Of a DNA stretch of 64,000 bases, positions 1-7,933 are shown piece after piece. The notes beneath the pieces were generated by a model. That model was given only the letters and a program-made list of their open reading frames with translations. It had not been told where the DNA came from and ran no database searches. The stretch is from the NCBI RefSeq assembly GCF_040560245.1, contig NZ_JAKMWP010000007.1; one strand, given 5' to 3'. Origin of the DNA: Morganella sibonii (GTDB lineage: Bacteria; Pseudomonadota; Gammaproteobacteria; Enterobacterales; Enterobacteriaceae). The position numbers and the translations under genes were made by a program. The stretch's first letter is position 1. The number at the start of each line of letters is the position of its first letter.

Positions 1-1214
1 CCGGGCTGATGATGGGGGATGAGGCGTATGCCGGTTCCCGTAACTACTATCATCTCTGTGATCAGGTGAAAAAACTGATTGGCTATCCGTTTACTATCCC
101 GACACACCAGGGCCGCGGTGCCGAGCAAATTCTGTTTCCGTCACTGATCGCCCGCCGCCGCAAATCCGGGGCGGATAAACCGGTCTTTATCTCCAACTTC
201 CACTTTGATACCACGGCTGCTCATGTGGAGTTAAACGGCGCGAAAGCGATTAACGTGGTTACACCAAAAGCCTTTGATACCACAACCTATTATGACTGGA
301 AAGGGGATTTCGATTTAGATCTGCTCAATGCGGCGATTGCAGAACACGGTGCGAAAAATGTGGCGGCGATTGTCACCACCGTGACCTGTAACAGTTCCGG
401 CGGTCAGCCGATTTCACTGGCAAATATGAAAGCCGTGTATGAGATCGCCAAAAAGTACGATATCCCGGTGGTGATTGACTCAGCCCGCTTCTGTGAAAAT
501 GCCTGGTTTATCAAACAGCGCGAAAAAGGGTATGCGGATAAGTCAGTGAAAGAGATCGTCAAAGAGATGTATAAATACGGCGATATGCTGACAATGTCGG
601 CGAAAAAGGACTCACTGGTCAATATCGGCGGTCTGTGCTGTTTCCGTGATGACGAAGATCTGTTTAACGAAGTGCGCACCCGCTGTGTACCGATGGAAGG
701 CTTTGTCACTTACGGCGGTCTTGCCGGGCGTGATATGGAAGCACTGGCTATCGGGCTGGAAGAGGGGATGGATGAGGATTACCTCCGCTACCGTATCGCT
801 CAGGTGGAATATCTGGGTGAACGCCTGCGCGAAGCCGGCATTCCGATTCAGTATCCGGTCGGCGGCCATGCTGTCTTTGTCGACGCGAAGAAAATGCTGC
901 CGCATATCCCGGGAGATCAGTTCCCGGCACATGCGCTGAATAACGAGCTGTTCCTGGAGTCCGGTATCCGCGGGGTGGAAATCGGTTCACTGCTGCTGGG
1001 ACGTGACCCGGAAACCGGTATTCAGAAGCCGTCACCGATGGAATTGCTGCGCCTGACGATCCCGCGCCGTGTCTATACCAATGACCATATGGATTATATC
1101 GCGGATGCCTTTATCCGGCTGAAAGAAAAAGCCGCAGATATCAAAGGGCTGACATTTACCTATGAACCGCCGGTTCTGCGTCACTTTGTCGCCCGCCTGA
1201 AACCTGTCATGTAA
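1..1214 (+). CDS. tnaA: Tryptophanase, C-terminal ~400 residues (5' end outside window)
   Basis: PLP-dependent tryptophan indole-lyase, which splits L-tryptophan into indole, pyruvate and ammonia in the cytoplasm. The reading frame is already open at the left edge, so the ATG at 9 is internal. Seen: TIPTHQGRGAEQ, the PLP-lysine motif MSAKKD, the AVEIGS-like GVEIGSLLLGRDP, and the ending GLTFTYEPPVLRHF, all typical of TnaA. Tyrosine phenol-lyase was considered because the families are related and Morganella has both. The SNFHFDTT, GRDPETG and TYEPPVLRHF segments and the downstream tnaB favour tryptophanase. About 65 N-terminal residues and any tnaC leader lie upstream of the window. Confidence 0.95.
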   Translation, partial: GLMMGDEAYAGSRNYYHLCDQVKKLIGYPFTIPTHQGRGAEQILFPSLIARRRKSGADKPVFISNFHFDTTAAHVELNGAKAINVVTPKAFDTTTYYDWKGDFDLDLLNAAIAEHGAKNVAAIVTTVTCNSSGGQPISLANMKAVYEIAKKYDIPVVIDSARFCENAWFIKQREKGYADKSVKEIVKEMYKYGDMLTMSAKKDSLVNIGGLCCFRDDEDLFNEVRTRCVPMEGFVTYGGLAGRDMEALAIGLEEGMDEDYLRYRIAQVEYLGERLREAGIPIQYPVGGHAVFVDAKKMLPHIPGDQFPAHALNNELFLESGIRGVEIGSLLLGRDPETGIQKPSPMELLRLTIPRRVYTNDHMDYIADAFIRLKEKAADIKGLTFTYEPPVLRHFVARLKPVM

Positions 1215-1227
1215 CCCTGTCGTCTTA

Positions 1228-1252
1228 CAGGAGGATGCACTGCATCCTCCTG
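1228..1252. other. Perfect 12-bp-arm inverted repeat between tnaA and tnaB
   Basis: Arms CAGGAGGATGCA and TGCATCCTCCTG are separated by a single C. No T-run follows on the plus strand, so it is a weak terminator candidate. It could act as an mRNA processing or stabilising hairpin that lowers tnaB expression relative to tnaA. The stem also contains an AGGAGG sequence that would be sequestered when folded. The structure is seen directly; function is inference. Confidence 0.6.
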
Positions 1253-1295
1253 ATTTCAAACATAATGATAATATTAAGCCACCAGAGGTACTCTT

Positions 1296-2540
1296 ATGGC
1301 TACTGTTCCTGCGTCCTCTGTTTCGCCGTCAGTATTCGGCGGAGCAATGATTATCGGCGGAACTATCATTGGTGCGGGGATGTTTTCCCTGCCGGTGGTA
1401 ATGTCCGGTGCATGGTTTTTCTGGTCGATTGCAGCACTGGTATTCACCTGGTTTTGTATGCTGCACTCAGGATTAATGATTTTGGAAGCCAACCTGAATT
1501 ACCGGATTGGCTCCAGTTTTGATACGATCACCCGCGATCTGCTGGGAAACGGCTGGAATATTATTAACGGCCTGACTATTGCGTTCGTATTGTATATTCT
1601 GACCTATGCCTATATTTCGGCCAGCGGTTCGGTGCTGAGCCACACCTTTGCGCAGGCGGGGATTGCACTTCCGGCACGGATGGGCGGGTTTCTGTTTGCC
1701 CTTGCCGTCGCGTTTATTGTCTGGCTGAGTACCAAAGCCGTCAGCCGGATGACGACGATTGTGCTCGGTGCCAAAATCCTGACATTCTTTATGACATTCG
1801 GCGGTCTGCTGTGGAATGTCAAACCGGCGGTCTTACTGAATGTGGCGCAGCCGGACGCCTCTTATCTGCCTTATGTCCTGTTTACCCTGCCGTTTTGTCT
1901 GGCCTCGTTCGGGTTCCACGGTAATGTGCCGAGCCTGATGAAATATTACGGCAAAGAGCCCGGCAAAATCCGCCGCTGTCTGACGATCGGGACGCTGATG
2001 GCGCTGGTGCTCTATATTATCTGGATGCTCGGTACGATGGGGAATATTCCGCGTCCGGACTTTATTCCGATTGCGGAAAAGGGCGGCAATATTGATGTGC
2101 TGGTCCAGGCGCTGAGTGGTGTGCTGCACAGCCGCGGTCTGGAACTGCTGCTGATAGTGTTCTCTAACTTTGCGGTGGCCAGCTCATTCCTTGGTGTGAC
2201 GCTGGGGTTATTTGACTATCTGGCAGATTTATTCAAATTTGATGACAGTAAGACCGGCCGTCTGAAAACAGCAGTAGTGACATTCTCCCCGCCGATGCTG
2301 GGCGGATTGCTGTATCCGGACGGCTTTATTTATGCCATCGGCTTTGCCGGTCTGGCGGCGACGGTCTGGGCCGCGATTGTCCCGGCACTGCTGGCCCGCG
2401 CATCCCGCAAACGCTTCGGCAGCCCGCAGTTCCGGGTCTGGGGTGGTGAGCCCATGATCTGGCTGATCCTGAGCTTCGGGGTACTGAACGCGGTGGTGCA
2501 TATTCTGTCAAGCTTCAGCCTGTTACCGGTCTACCGGTAA
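1296..2540 (+). CDS. tnaB: Low-affinity tryptophan permease TnaB (HAAAP family)
   Basis: Inner-membrane aromatic amino acid:proton symporter of the Mtr/TnaB/TyrP family, supplying tryptophan to tryptophanase. The 414 residues match the usual ~415. About 11 hydrophobic segments are evident. Seen: GGTIIGAGMFSLP at the first helix, MLHSGLMILEANLNY, a CLASFGFHGNVPSL segment and VTLGLFDYLADLFK, all close to E. coli TnaB. AGAGGT lies upstream of the ATG. It follows tnaA by 81 nt in the usual tna order. The stop codon is 8 bp from the convergent stop of the microcin exporter gene, so that block abuts tnaB directly. Confidence 0.95.
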   Translation: MATVPASSVSPSVFGGAMIIGGTIIGAGMFSLPVVMSGAWFFWSIAALVFTWFCMLHSGLMILEANLNYRIGSSFDTITRDLLGNGWNIINGLTIAFVLYILTYAYISASGSVLSHTFAQAGIALPARMGGFLFALAVAFIVWLSTKAVSRMTTIVLGAKILTFFMTFGGLLWNVKPAVLLNVAQPDASYLPYVLFTLPFCLASFGFHGNVPSLMKYYGKEPGKIRRCLTIGTLMALVLYIIWMLGTMGNIPRPDFIPIAEKGGNIDVLVQALSGVLHSRGLELLLIVFSNFAVASSFLGVTLGLFDYLADLFKFDDSKTGRLKTAVVTFSPPMLGGLLYPDGFIYAIGFAGLAATVWAAIVPALLARASRKRFGSPQFRVWGGEPMIWLILSFGVLNAVVHILSSFSLLPVYR

Positions 2541-2548
2541 GCCTCACT

Positions 2549-4660
2549 TTAAACGGCAGGGTTATCAAGTTTAATAACCCTGTCCGCTGACTCAATGGTC
2601 GATTCACGGTGAGCGATAATAATCCGGGTAATCGGCAACTGACTGATCGCCTGGTTGACGTAAGATTCACTCTCTTTATCCAGCGCACTGGTCGCCTCAT
2701 CCATAAACAGGATACGCGGTCTGCGGTACAGCGCCCGGGCGATAAATACCCGCTGTTTCTGCCCGCCGGAAAGCCCTTCACCCAGTTCACCGATCAGCGT
2801 TTCATATCCCATCGGCATCGATATAATCACGTCGTGAATATAGCTGGCCTGTGCACAGGCTATCATTAACTCCTCGTCGGGATTTTCGGTGAATCCGCAG
2901 ATGTTCTCGCGGATCGAGCCGGAAAACAGTTTGTCATCCTGCATCACGCAGGCGATCATTTTGTGGTAGTTATTGACGCCGAGCTGGCGGATATCGATGT
3001 TATCAATAAACACTTTGCCGTCAGAGGGTTCAAACAGACCGCACAGCACTTTCATCAGCGTGGTTTTTCCCGAACCGGACGGCCCGGTGATCGCCACACT
3101 TTCGCCGGGCGCGACCGACAGATTAATATCGCGGAAAATTGGCGCGGACTGGCTGTCATAGCTGTATGCCAGACTGCGGGTTTCCAGCCCGGCGGCCTGC
3201 ATCTGCGGCTCGTACGGCACATCCGGCTTTTTATTTTCCTGCTCATTCAGAGCGATATCGGAAATACGCTCGTTATGCAGGCTCATGATCCGCAGTTGCA
3301 GCAGGAACTCAATGATGGACGCGGCACGGTCAGAAAACTGCTCACGATAGGCACTGAACGCAACAAACATCCCGAGGGTCATCGTATTGTCGATCACCAT
3401 GGTGGCGCCGATCCACAGAATAACGATCTGATCGCAGGCCATAATAAAGGTGTTTACCCCGCCGAACATCAGATCCATTTTGGTCAGGCGGATGCCGGTG
3501 TTGATGGAATCCACTTTCAGATTCAGCCAGTGATTACCCCGGCGCTCGCTCATGCCCTGGGTTTTCACCGTGGTGATCCCGTAAAGGGATTCCATAAAGT
3601 ACGACCCGGCGCGCGCCTCTTTAATCAGTGACTCTTCCGACAACTGGCGGTAATAGCCGTACGTTGCCAGCCGCAGGCCGATATACACCGCGGTAAAGGC
3701 CAGCACAATCCAGGTGAGACTGCCGCCGTAAAGGATCATCATGATAAACACGCCGATCAGCATGATGCCGTCCATAATCGCCCCGACCACGCTGGTGGTA
3801 AAGGTGGTCCGCAGGATATCGAGCGAGCTGAAACGGGACTGAATGTCCCCGAGTTTACGCCGCTCAAAGTAGCTGAGCGGCAGACGCAGCAGGTGCGTGA
3901 ACAATCCGGACTGCCACTGGACGTTGATCAGCGTTTCCATCACCAGGCTCGCCCAGGCGCGGCACATACTGACGGCGGCTTTCAGCAGAATAAAGAACAG
4001 CAGCCCGATACAAATCAGGGACAACAGCCCCTGATCCCCGGCGGGGATCGCGTGGTCCATTACCAGCTGGGTACCGACCGGCATAATCAGCCCGATGGCC
4101 TCAATCACCACGGAAAACGCGAAGATTTTCAGCAGGGCTTGTTTCAGCCCGTGAATATTACCGATAAGCTTGCGCAGGCTGAGTTTTTTCACCACCTCCT
4201 GTTTGGTGAAGGTGCTGCCGGGCCAGGCTTCCAGGGCCACGCCGGTGAAATTACGCGACATCTCCTCGATGCCGACCACCCGGCGGCCGTACGCCGGGTC
4301 GTGCAGAATAAATTTGTTGCCGCTGATTTTGACCAGTACCAGGAAGTGATTGAAATCCCAGTGTAAAATACAGGGAAGCCGCAGATTAGGCAGATCATCC
4401 ATATCCAGCGACAGGGCGCGGGTGGTCATCCCCAGCTCTGACGCCATGCCGGTCAGTCCGGTCAGTGTCGCGCCGCGGGCCGAGAGATTGAACTTCTGAC
4501 GCAGGGAAATCAGATCAATACTTTTACCGTAATGCGCGGAGATCATCGCAAGGCTGGCGAGGCCGCACTCGGATGACTCGGTCTGGTGAATAACCGGAAT
4601 GCGTCTGTGCAGGCTGAGGTCGAGCTTTTCCAGCAGGTTTTTTAAGGATAAACGGCGCAT
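2549..4660 (-). CDS. cvaB: CvaB-like microcin processing/export ABC transporter with C39 peptidase domain
   Basis: Peptidase-containing ABC transporter that cleaves double-glycine leaders and exports the peptide across the inner membrane with a membrane-fusion partner and TolC. Seen: N-terminal C39 domain (residues ~20-150) with Cys32 in ESSECGLAS, His105 in WDFNHF and Asp121 in LHDPAYG, the same positions as in CvaB of the colicin/microcin V system. Six-helix membrane domain ~165-450; ATPase domain with GPSGSGKTTL, LSGGQKQR and ILFMDEATSALD. 703 residues, full length for the family. It starts 34 nt after the stop of the CvaA-like gene, so the two form an operon. An inverted repeat CAGGGTTAT/ATAACCCTG (2557-2582) overlaps the 3' end. 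All catalytic motifs look intact. Confidence 0.93.
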   Translation of the reverse strand: MRRLSLKNLLEKLDLSLHRRIPVIHQTESSECGLASLAMISAHYGKSIDLISLRQKFNLSARGATLTGLTGMASELGMTTRALSLDMDDLPNLRLPCILHWDFNHFLVLVKISGNKFILHDPAYGRRVVGIEEMSRNFTGVALEAWPGSTFTKQEVVKKLSLRKLIGNIHGLKQALLKIFAFSVVIEAIGLIMPVGTQLVMDHAIPAGDQGLLSLICIGLLFFILLKAAVSMCRAWASLVMETLINVQWQSGLFTHLLRLPLSYFERRKLGDIQSRFSSLDILRTTFTTSVVGAIMDGIMLIGVFIMMILYGGSLTWIVLAFTAVYIGLRLATYGYYRQLSEESLIKEARAGSYFMESLYGITTVKTQGMSERRGNHWLNLKVDSINTGIRLTKMDLMFGGVNTFIMACDQIVILWIGATMVIDNTMTLGMFVAFSAYREQFSDRAASIIEFLLQLRIMSLHNERISDIALNEQENKKPDVPYEPQMQAAGLETRSLAYSYDSQSAPIFRDINLSVAPGESVAITGPSGSGKTTLMKVLCGLFEPSDGKVFIDNIDIRQLGVNNYHKMIACVMQDDKLFSGSIRENICGFTENPDEELMIACAQASYIHDVIISMPMGYETLIGELGEGLSGGQKQRVFIARALYRRPRILFMDEATSALDKESESYVNQAISQLPITRIIIAHRESTIESADRVIKLDNPAV

Positions 4661-4694
4661 ACGGCCTCCCGGTCAGATAACAGAATCCGTTCTG

Positions 4695-6119
4695 TCATGG
4701 TGTGTCTGCTCCTGTTTTCCCGAATGCACCCAGTGAGTTAACCACCGGAGTGGTATCCTCAGTGTGATCCGGTGACGGGATCTCAGCCTGTGCGGCTAGT
4801 TTCTGTGTTTCGCCGATAATACCTGCCAGCGGGTTTTCCGTGGTGAATTCCACCGGCCCGGAGGCACTCTGCTTCATGTCATAGAACGGTGAAACCATCC
4901 ACTGATAGATTCTGCGTTTTTCCAGAAACAGACTGGTATTGGCCTTCATGCCGTTTTGCAGGCTGAGTTCGCGGCCGTCATACGCAATCATCTGTTTTTC
5001 CGGGCGGACAATGACTTTGTAGTAGGGGATGGATTGCGGCATCTGACTGACTTTCGGTGCACCGGCATAGGTCATCATTTCCTGCGGTGAGGCCGGGGTT
5101 TTGGAAATCATCTGAATGGAGGCAGCGAACTGGCCGAATTTTTCCGCCGGAAACGCCTCATAGCGGATATTCACGGCATCACCGATGTTCAGATAAGGGA
5201 GTGCATCGTTGGGCACCCAAAGCACCAGCCAGTACTGACTGATATTTTCCGGCAGGATCTGGAGCAGGGTATCACCCGGATTAACCATCTGCCCGACCGT
5301 CACGCCGAGGGAATCCACACGGCCGTCAGTCAGGGCACGGACAATAATTTCGCCGCCGACATCGGTATTGACCATCTCTTTCTGCAACTCATAGCGCTGC
5401 AGTTCCATCTGATAAATCCGGTTATCAAATTCCGCAGCCTGAGTCAGGATCTGGCTTTCCAGTGAGGTAATTTGCAGGGCGTTCTGCTCATTCTGACCGC
5501 TTAATCCCAGCAGACTGTTTTGCTGGGAATAGTAAGTCACGACCTGATTAAGCAACTGGTCTTTATTAATTAATCCCTGTTTCTGGTAGGACCGGTAATT
5601 CTCCATATTGTTTTTCATAATGGAGATCCCTTCTTCGGCTCGTTTTACAATACCTGCCGAACGTTTGTAGGCATCAATATACAGCGATTTTTGTTTTTCC
5701 AGCGCATCCAGGGTATCGCGTTTATTATCTTCCAGCCGGGTGATCATACTATCAACCCGCAGAAGCTGGCCTTCAATTTCCCGGCGCTGATTATCACTGA
5801 CCACACCGCTGGACGTTGTTTTGCTGACATCGATTATGTAAACCGGATCCCCTTTTTTAATATGCTGGCCTTCACGGACATATTGTTTCGTGACAAACCC
5901 CTGAGCATTAGCATAAATAGTAACGGCCCGCGGGAATGTGGTGACTTCACCAGTGGCATTGACCTGCCTGGTGTAAGATCCGAAAATAATAAAAATAAGA
6001 AAAACTATCAGGAATACGGAACATGCGGCCATAATTATCCACAGCGGAATTCCGGGCAGCAATAACGCTTTCCCCCGCCATTTCATTTTCCTGTTATCAA
6101 GTGCTTCCTGCCGGAACAA
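4695..6119 (-). CDS. cvaA: CvaA-like membrane-fusion (HlyD family) protein of microcin export
   Basis: Periplasmic adaptor linking the CvaB-type transporter to TolC. One transmembrane helix lies at residues ~25-50 (PLWIIMAACSVFLIVFLIF), followed by a beta-barrel/lipoyl region, a long coiled coil (~95-225) and a second lipoyl half. A TTG start at 6119 is chosen over the in-frame TTG at 6131. It gives an N-terminus FRQEALDNRKMKW that aligns with E. coli CvaA, and it has GGAG with 6-nt spacing. The body resembles CvaA throughout (IMKNNMENYRSYQKQGLINK). The C-terminus extends roughly 55 residues past the CvaA end and is Pro/Thr-rich. First gene of a leftward operon with cvaB; divergent from the precursor gene. 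Confidence 0.9.
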   Translation of the reverse strand: MFRQEALDNRKMKWRGKALLLPGIPLWIIMAACSVFLIVFLIFIIFGSYTRQVNATGEVTTFPRAVTIYANAQGFVTKQYVREGQHIKKGDPVYIIDVSKTTSSGVVSDNQRREIEGQLLRVDSMITRLEDNKRDTLDALEKQKSLYIDAYKRSAGIVKRAEEGISIMKNNMENYRSYQKQGLINKDQLLNQVVTYYSQQNSLLGLSGQNEQNALQITSLESQILTQAAEFDNRIYQMELQRYELQKEMVNTDVGGEIIVRALTDGRVDSLGVTVGQMVNPGDTLLQILPENISQYWLVLWVPNDALPYLNIGDAVNIRYEAFPAEKFGQFAASIQMISKTPASPQEMMTYAGAPKVSQMPQSIPYYKVIVRPEKQMIAYDGRELSLQNGMKANTSLFLEKRRIYQWMVSPFYDMKQSASGPVEFTTENPLAGIIGETQKLAAQAEIPSPDHTEDTTPVVNSLGAFGKTGADTP

Positions 6120-6634
6120 TATGGACTCCAATCCTTAAAAGAGACAGTTACCCGTTAACATACGTAGCCTGCCTCTGTTTCAAACGGTAATTCTAGTCTC
6201 AGGAGATATTTTATCGTATCCGAAATTATACTTAATTACATAAAATAGCCGGTATAACGCTACTGTTCCTGTCTATTATCAGAATTATCGCAGTAAATAA
6301 CATGATTTGAGTATTTAATATTGTTACGTAAATATTTGGTGTATTATCGTGAACGTAAAATGAGATTTTAATATTCGATAGCGTATTAATACTTGTTCAA
6401 TTGATGCTCATGTTGTGAATTAAAATAATAACAATATGTTTTTTTCTAAGTGGAATTACATAAAATACGGTGTTTAGCAAGGCAAAATAAATAATCCATT
6501 TTTTTTTATGTTCTGAGGGAGTATACTCCGGAACAATTACAGGAATTATATCTTCTCCTGTAAGAACCACTGCGGTTATTAGTTAAAACCCGGTAACGGA
6601 TATTATCCCGTCAGGGAATTAAAGGAATAAAATT
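6120..6634 (+). promoter_or_regulatory. AT-rich 0.5-kb divergent control region of the microcin locus
   Basis: No gene is supported here; ATG-initiated plus-strand frames are shorter than 15 codons. Candidate signals: TATACT (6522-6527) as a -10 for the precursor gene, lying inside the perfect palindrome GGAGTATACTCC (6518-6529). A 5'-UTR hairpin has arms TTACAGGA (6537-6544) and TCCTGTAA (6556-6563). AAAGGA is placed to serve the ATG at 6635. No convincing Fur box was found. Promoter assignment is inference. Confidence 0.45.
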
Positions 6635-6931
6635 ATGAAAGAATTAACAACTCTGGAAATGAATGAAGTTAATGGCGGCCTGTTAGGTCTGGGTCTGGTA
6701 TTCGGTGGTATCGGCGCTACTATGGGCACTGCTATCGGCGGTATCGTTGATGCAGGTTGTGCTGCAGGCGGCTACAAAACTAACTTCAAAGTATCCGGCG
6801 CAATGCTGGGCGGCGGTATCGGTGCAGCTGTAGGCCTGAGCCCGATCCTCGCAACAGCAGGTATCGGTTTTGGCGTGACCAGCATTGTCAGTAATGCAAA
6901 AAGCATTAAAGAACAGAAAAAAGTTGCATAA
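6635..6931 (+). CDS. Candidate class II microcin precursor with double-glycine leader
   Basis: 98-residue peptide. Residues 1-15 (MKELTTLEMNEVNGG) form a leader with the hydrophobic pattern and terminal Gly-Gly recognised by C39 peptidases, close in form to the microcin V leader. The predicted mature peptide is 83 residues (from Leu16). It is rich in Gly, Ala and Ile with repeated GxxxG-like spacing, suggesting membrane-inserting helices. It has one cysteine (DAGCAAGG), so no internal disulfide, and a basic tail ending SIKEQKKVA. It has a good ribosome site and a strong downstream terminator, and it is divergent from its likely exporter genes. No immunity gene is visible beside it. It does not match a microcin I know by name. 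Bacteriocin activity is inference; a non-toxic exported peptide is possible. Confidence 0.8.
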   Translation: MKELTTLEMNEVNGGLLGLGLVFGGIGATMGTAIGGIVDAGCAAGGYKTNFKVSGAMLGGGIGAAVGLSPILATAGIGFGVTSIVSNAKSIKEQKKVA

Positions 6932-6994
6932 TTAAATACAGTATTATTATGGTTGCTGAAAAGCATATTTATCCGTAATAAATCTGATATATAC

Positions 6995-7030
6995 AAATCC
7001 GCCGGATTATTTATGATGGCGGATTTTTTT
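6995..7030 (+). terminator. Rho-independent terminator of the microcin gene
   Basis: Arms AAATCCGCC (6995-7003) and GGCGGATTT (7018-7026) with a 14-nt loop, followed by a T-run. It ends the precursor transcript about 65 nt after its stop codon. Confidence 0.8.
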
Positions 7031-7033
7031 ATG

Positions 7034-7064
7034 AAAAAAATGCCTGCAATATATATTGCAGGCA
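7034..7064 (-). terminator. Rho-independent terminator of the TIM-barrel/Tm-1-like operon
   Basis: Perfect 24-bp palindrome (7041-7064; half-site TGCCTGCAATAT) followed on the minus strand by seven T residues. It lies 30 nt downstream of the leftward operon's last stop codon. Confidence 0.75.
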
Positions 7065-7094
7065 CCTGGTGTTGACTTGAAATAAATAATTTAA

Positions 7095-7922
7095 TTATCT
7101 TGTTATATTTTTAAATGCTTCGGTGGTGGCTTTTAGTGCCACTTCTGTCGGTAAACGCTCCATGGAACTGGCTCCGTAAAAACCGTGGCAGTCCGGGCAG
7201 CGATCTAAAATGTATTGTGCATCTTCCGGTGTCGCAATAGGACCGCCGTGACACAATACAATAATATCCGGACGAATCGCTTTTGCTGCTTTCGCCCAGT
7301 CATTAATCATCTCAGCACAATCATCCAGCGTAGTCGCTGTTTCTGCCCCGATATTACCGCCGGTGGTCAGACCCATATGCGGCACGAGGATATCCGCACC
7401 GGCGTTGGTCATGGCAATGGCATCTTCACGGCTGAAAACATACGGCGTGGTCAGCAGATCTTTTTCACGTGCTTTGCGGATCATCTCCACTTCCAGCGCA
7501 TAACCCATCCCGGTTTCTTCCAGATTTGCGCGGAATTTACCGTCGATCAGACCGACTGTCGGGAAGTTTTGTACGCCGGAAAATCCGGTGGCTTTGATAT
7601 CGTCCAGGAACTTATCAAACTGACAGAACGGGTCGGTGCCGTTTACACCGGCCAGTACCGGGGTGTGTTTGACAACCGGCAACACTTCTTTTGCCATATC
7701 CATAACGATTTCATTGGCATTACCGTAAGCCAGCAGACCGGCCAGTGAGCCGCGTCCTGCCATCCGGTAACGGCCGGAGTTATAGATAACGATGAGATCG
7801 ATACCGCCGGCTTCCTCACATTTTGCTGACAGACCGGTACCGGCACCGCCGCCGATAATCGGTTCACCGCGTGAAATCATGTCATTGAATTTTTTCAGTA
7901 ATGCGTCACGGGAAAGTGGCAT
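7095..7922 (-). CDS. PEP hydrolase-like TIM-barrel protein (COG5564-type)
   Basis: 275-residue protein of the predicted TIM-barrel family related to phosphoenolpyruvate mutase/hydrolases. Seen: N-terminal GGGAGTGLSAKCEEAGG, IYNSGRYRMAGRGSLAGLL, GVNGTDPF, and a C-terminal LCHGGPIATPEDAQ with HGFYGASSMERLP, all conserved in this family. No signal peptide; presumed cytoplasmic. It follows the Tm-1-like gene by 11 nt in the same operon, a pairing seen widely in bacteria and fused in plants and fungi. The substrate is unknown. The family call is firm and the function is not. Confidence 0.8.
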   Translation of the reverse strand: MPLSRDALLKKFNDMISRGEPIIGGGAGTGLSAKCEEAGGIDLIVIYNSGRYRMAGRGSLAGLLAYGNANEIVMDMAKEVLPVVKHTPVLAGVNGTDPFCQFDKFLDDIKATGFSGVQNFPTVGLIDGKFRANLEETGMGYALEVEMIRKAREKDLLTTPYVFSREDAIAMTNAGADILVPHMGLTTGGNIGAETATTLDDCAEMINDWAKAAKAIRPDIIVLCHGGPIATPEDAQYILDRCPDCHGFYGASSMERLPTEVALKATTEAFKNITR

Positions 7923-7933
7923 CTTGTGTCTCC

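Noticed and set aside
1..1214. Tyrosine phenol-lyase instead of tryptophanase
   Set aside because: Related PLP family, but the motifs and the downstream tnaB match tryptophanase.
6120..6634. Fur box controlling the microcin, as for microcin V
   Set aside because: No sequence close to the GATAATGATAATCATTATC consensus could be found.
6772..7065. 97-residue hydrophobic frame antisense to the microcin gene, as a possible immunity protein
   Set aside because: It starts inside a terminator palindrome, has no ribosome site, and mirrors the codons of the precursor gene; treated as a shadow.
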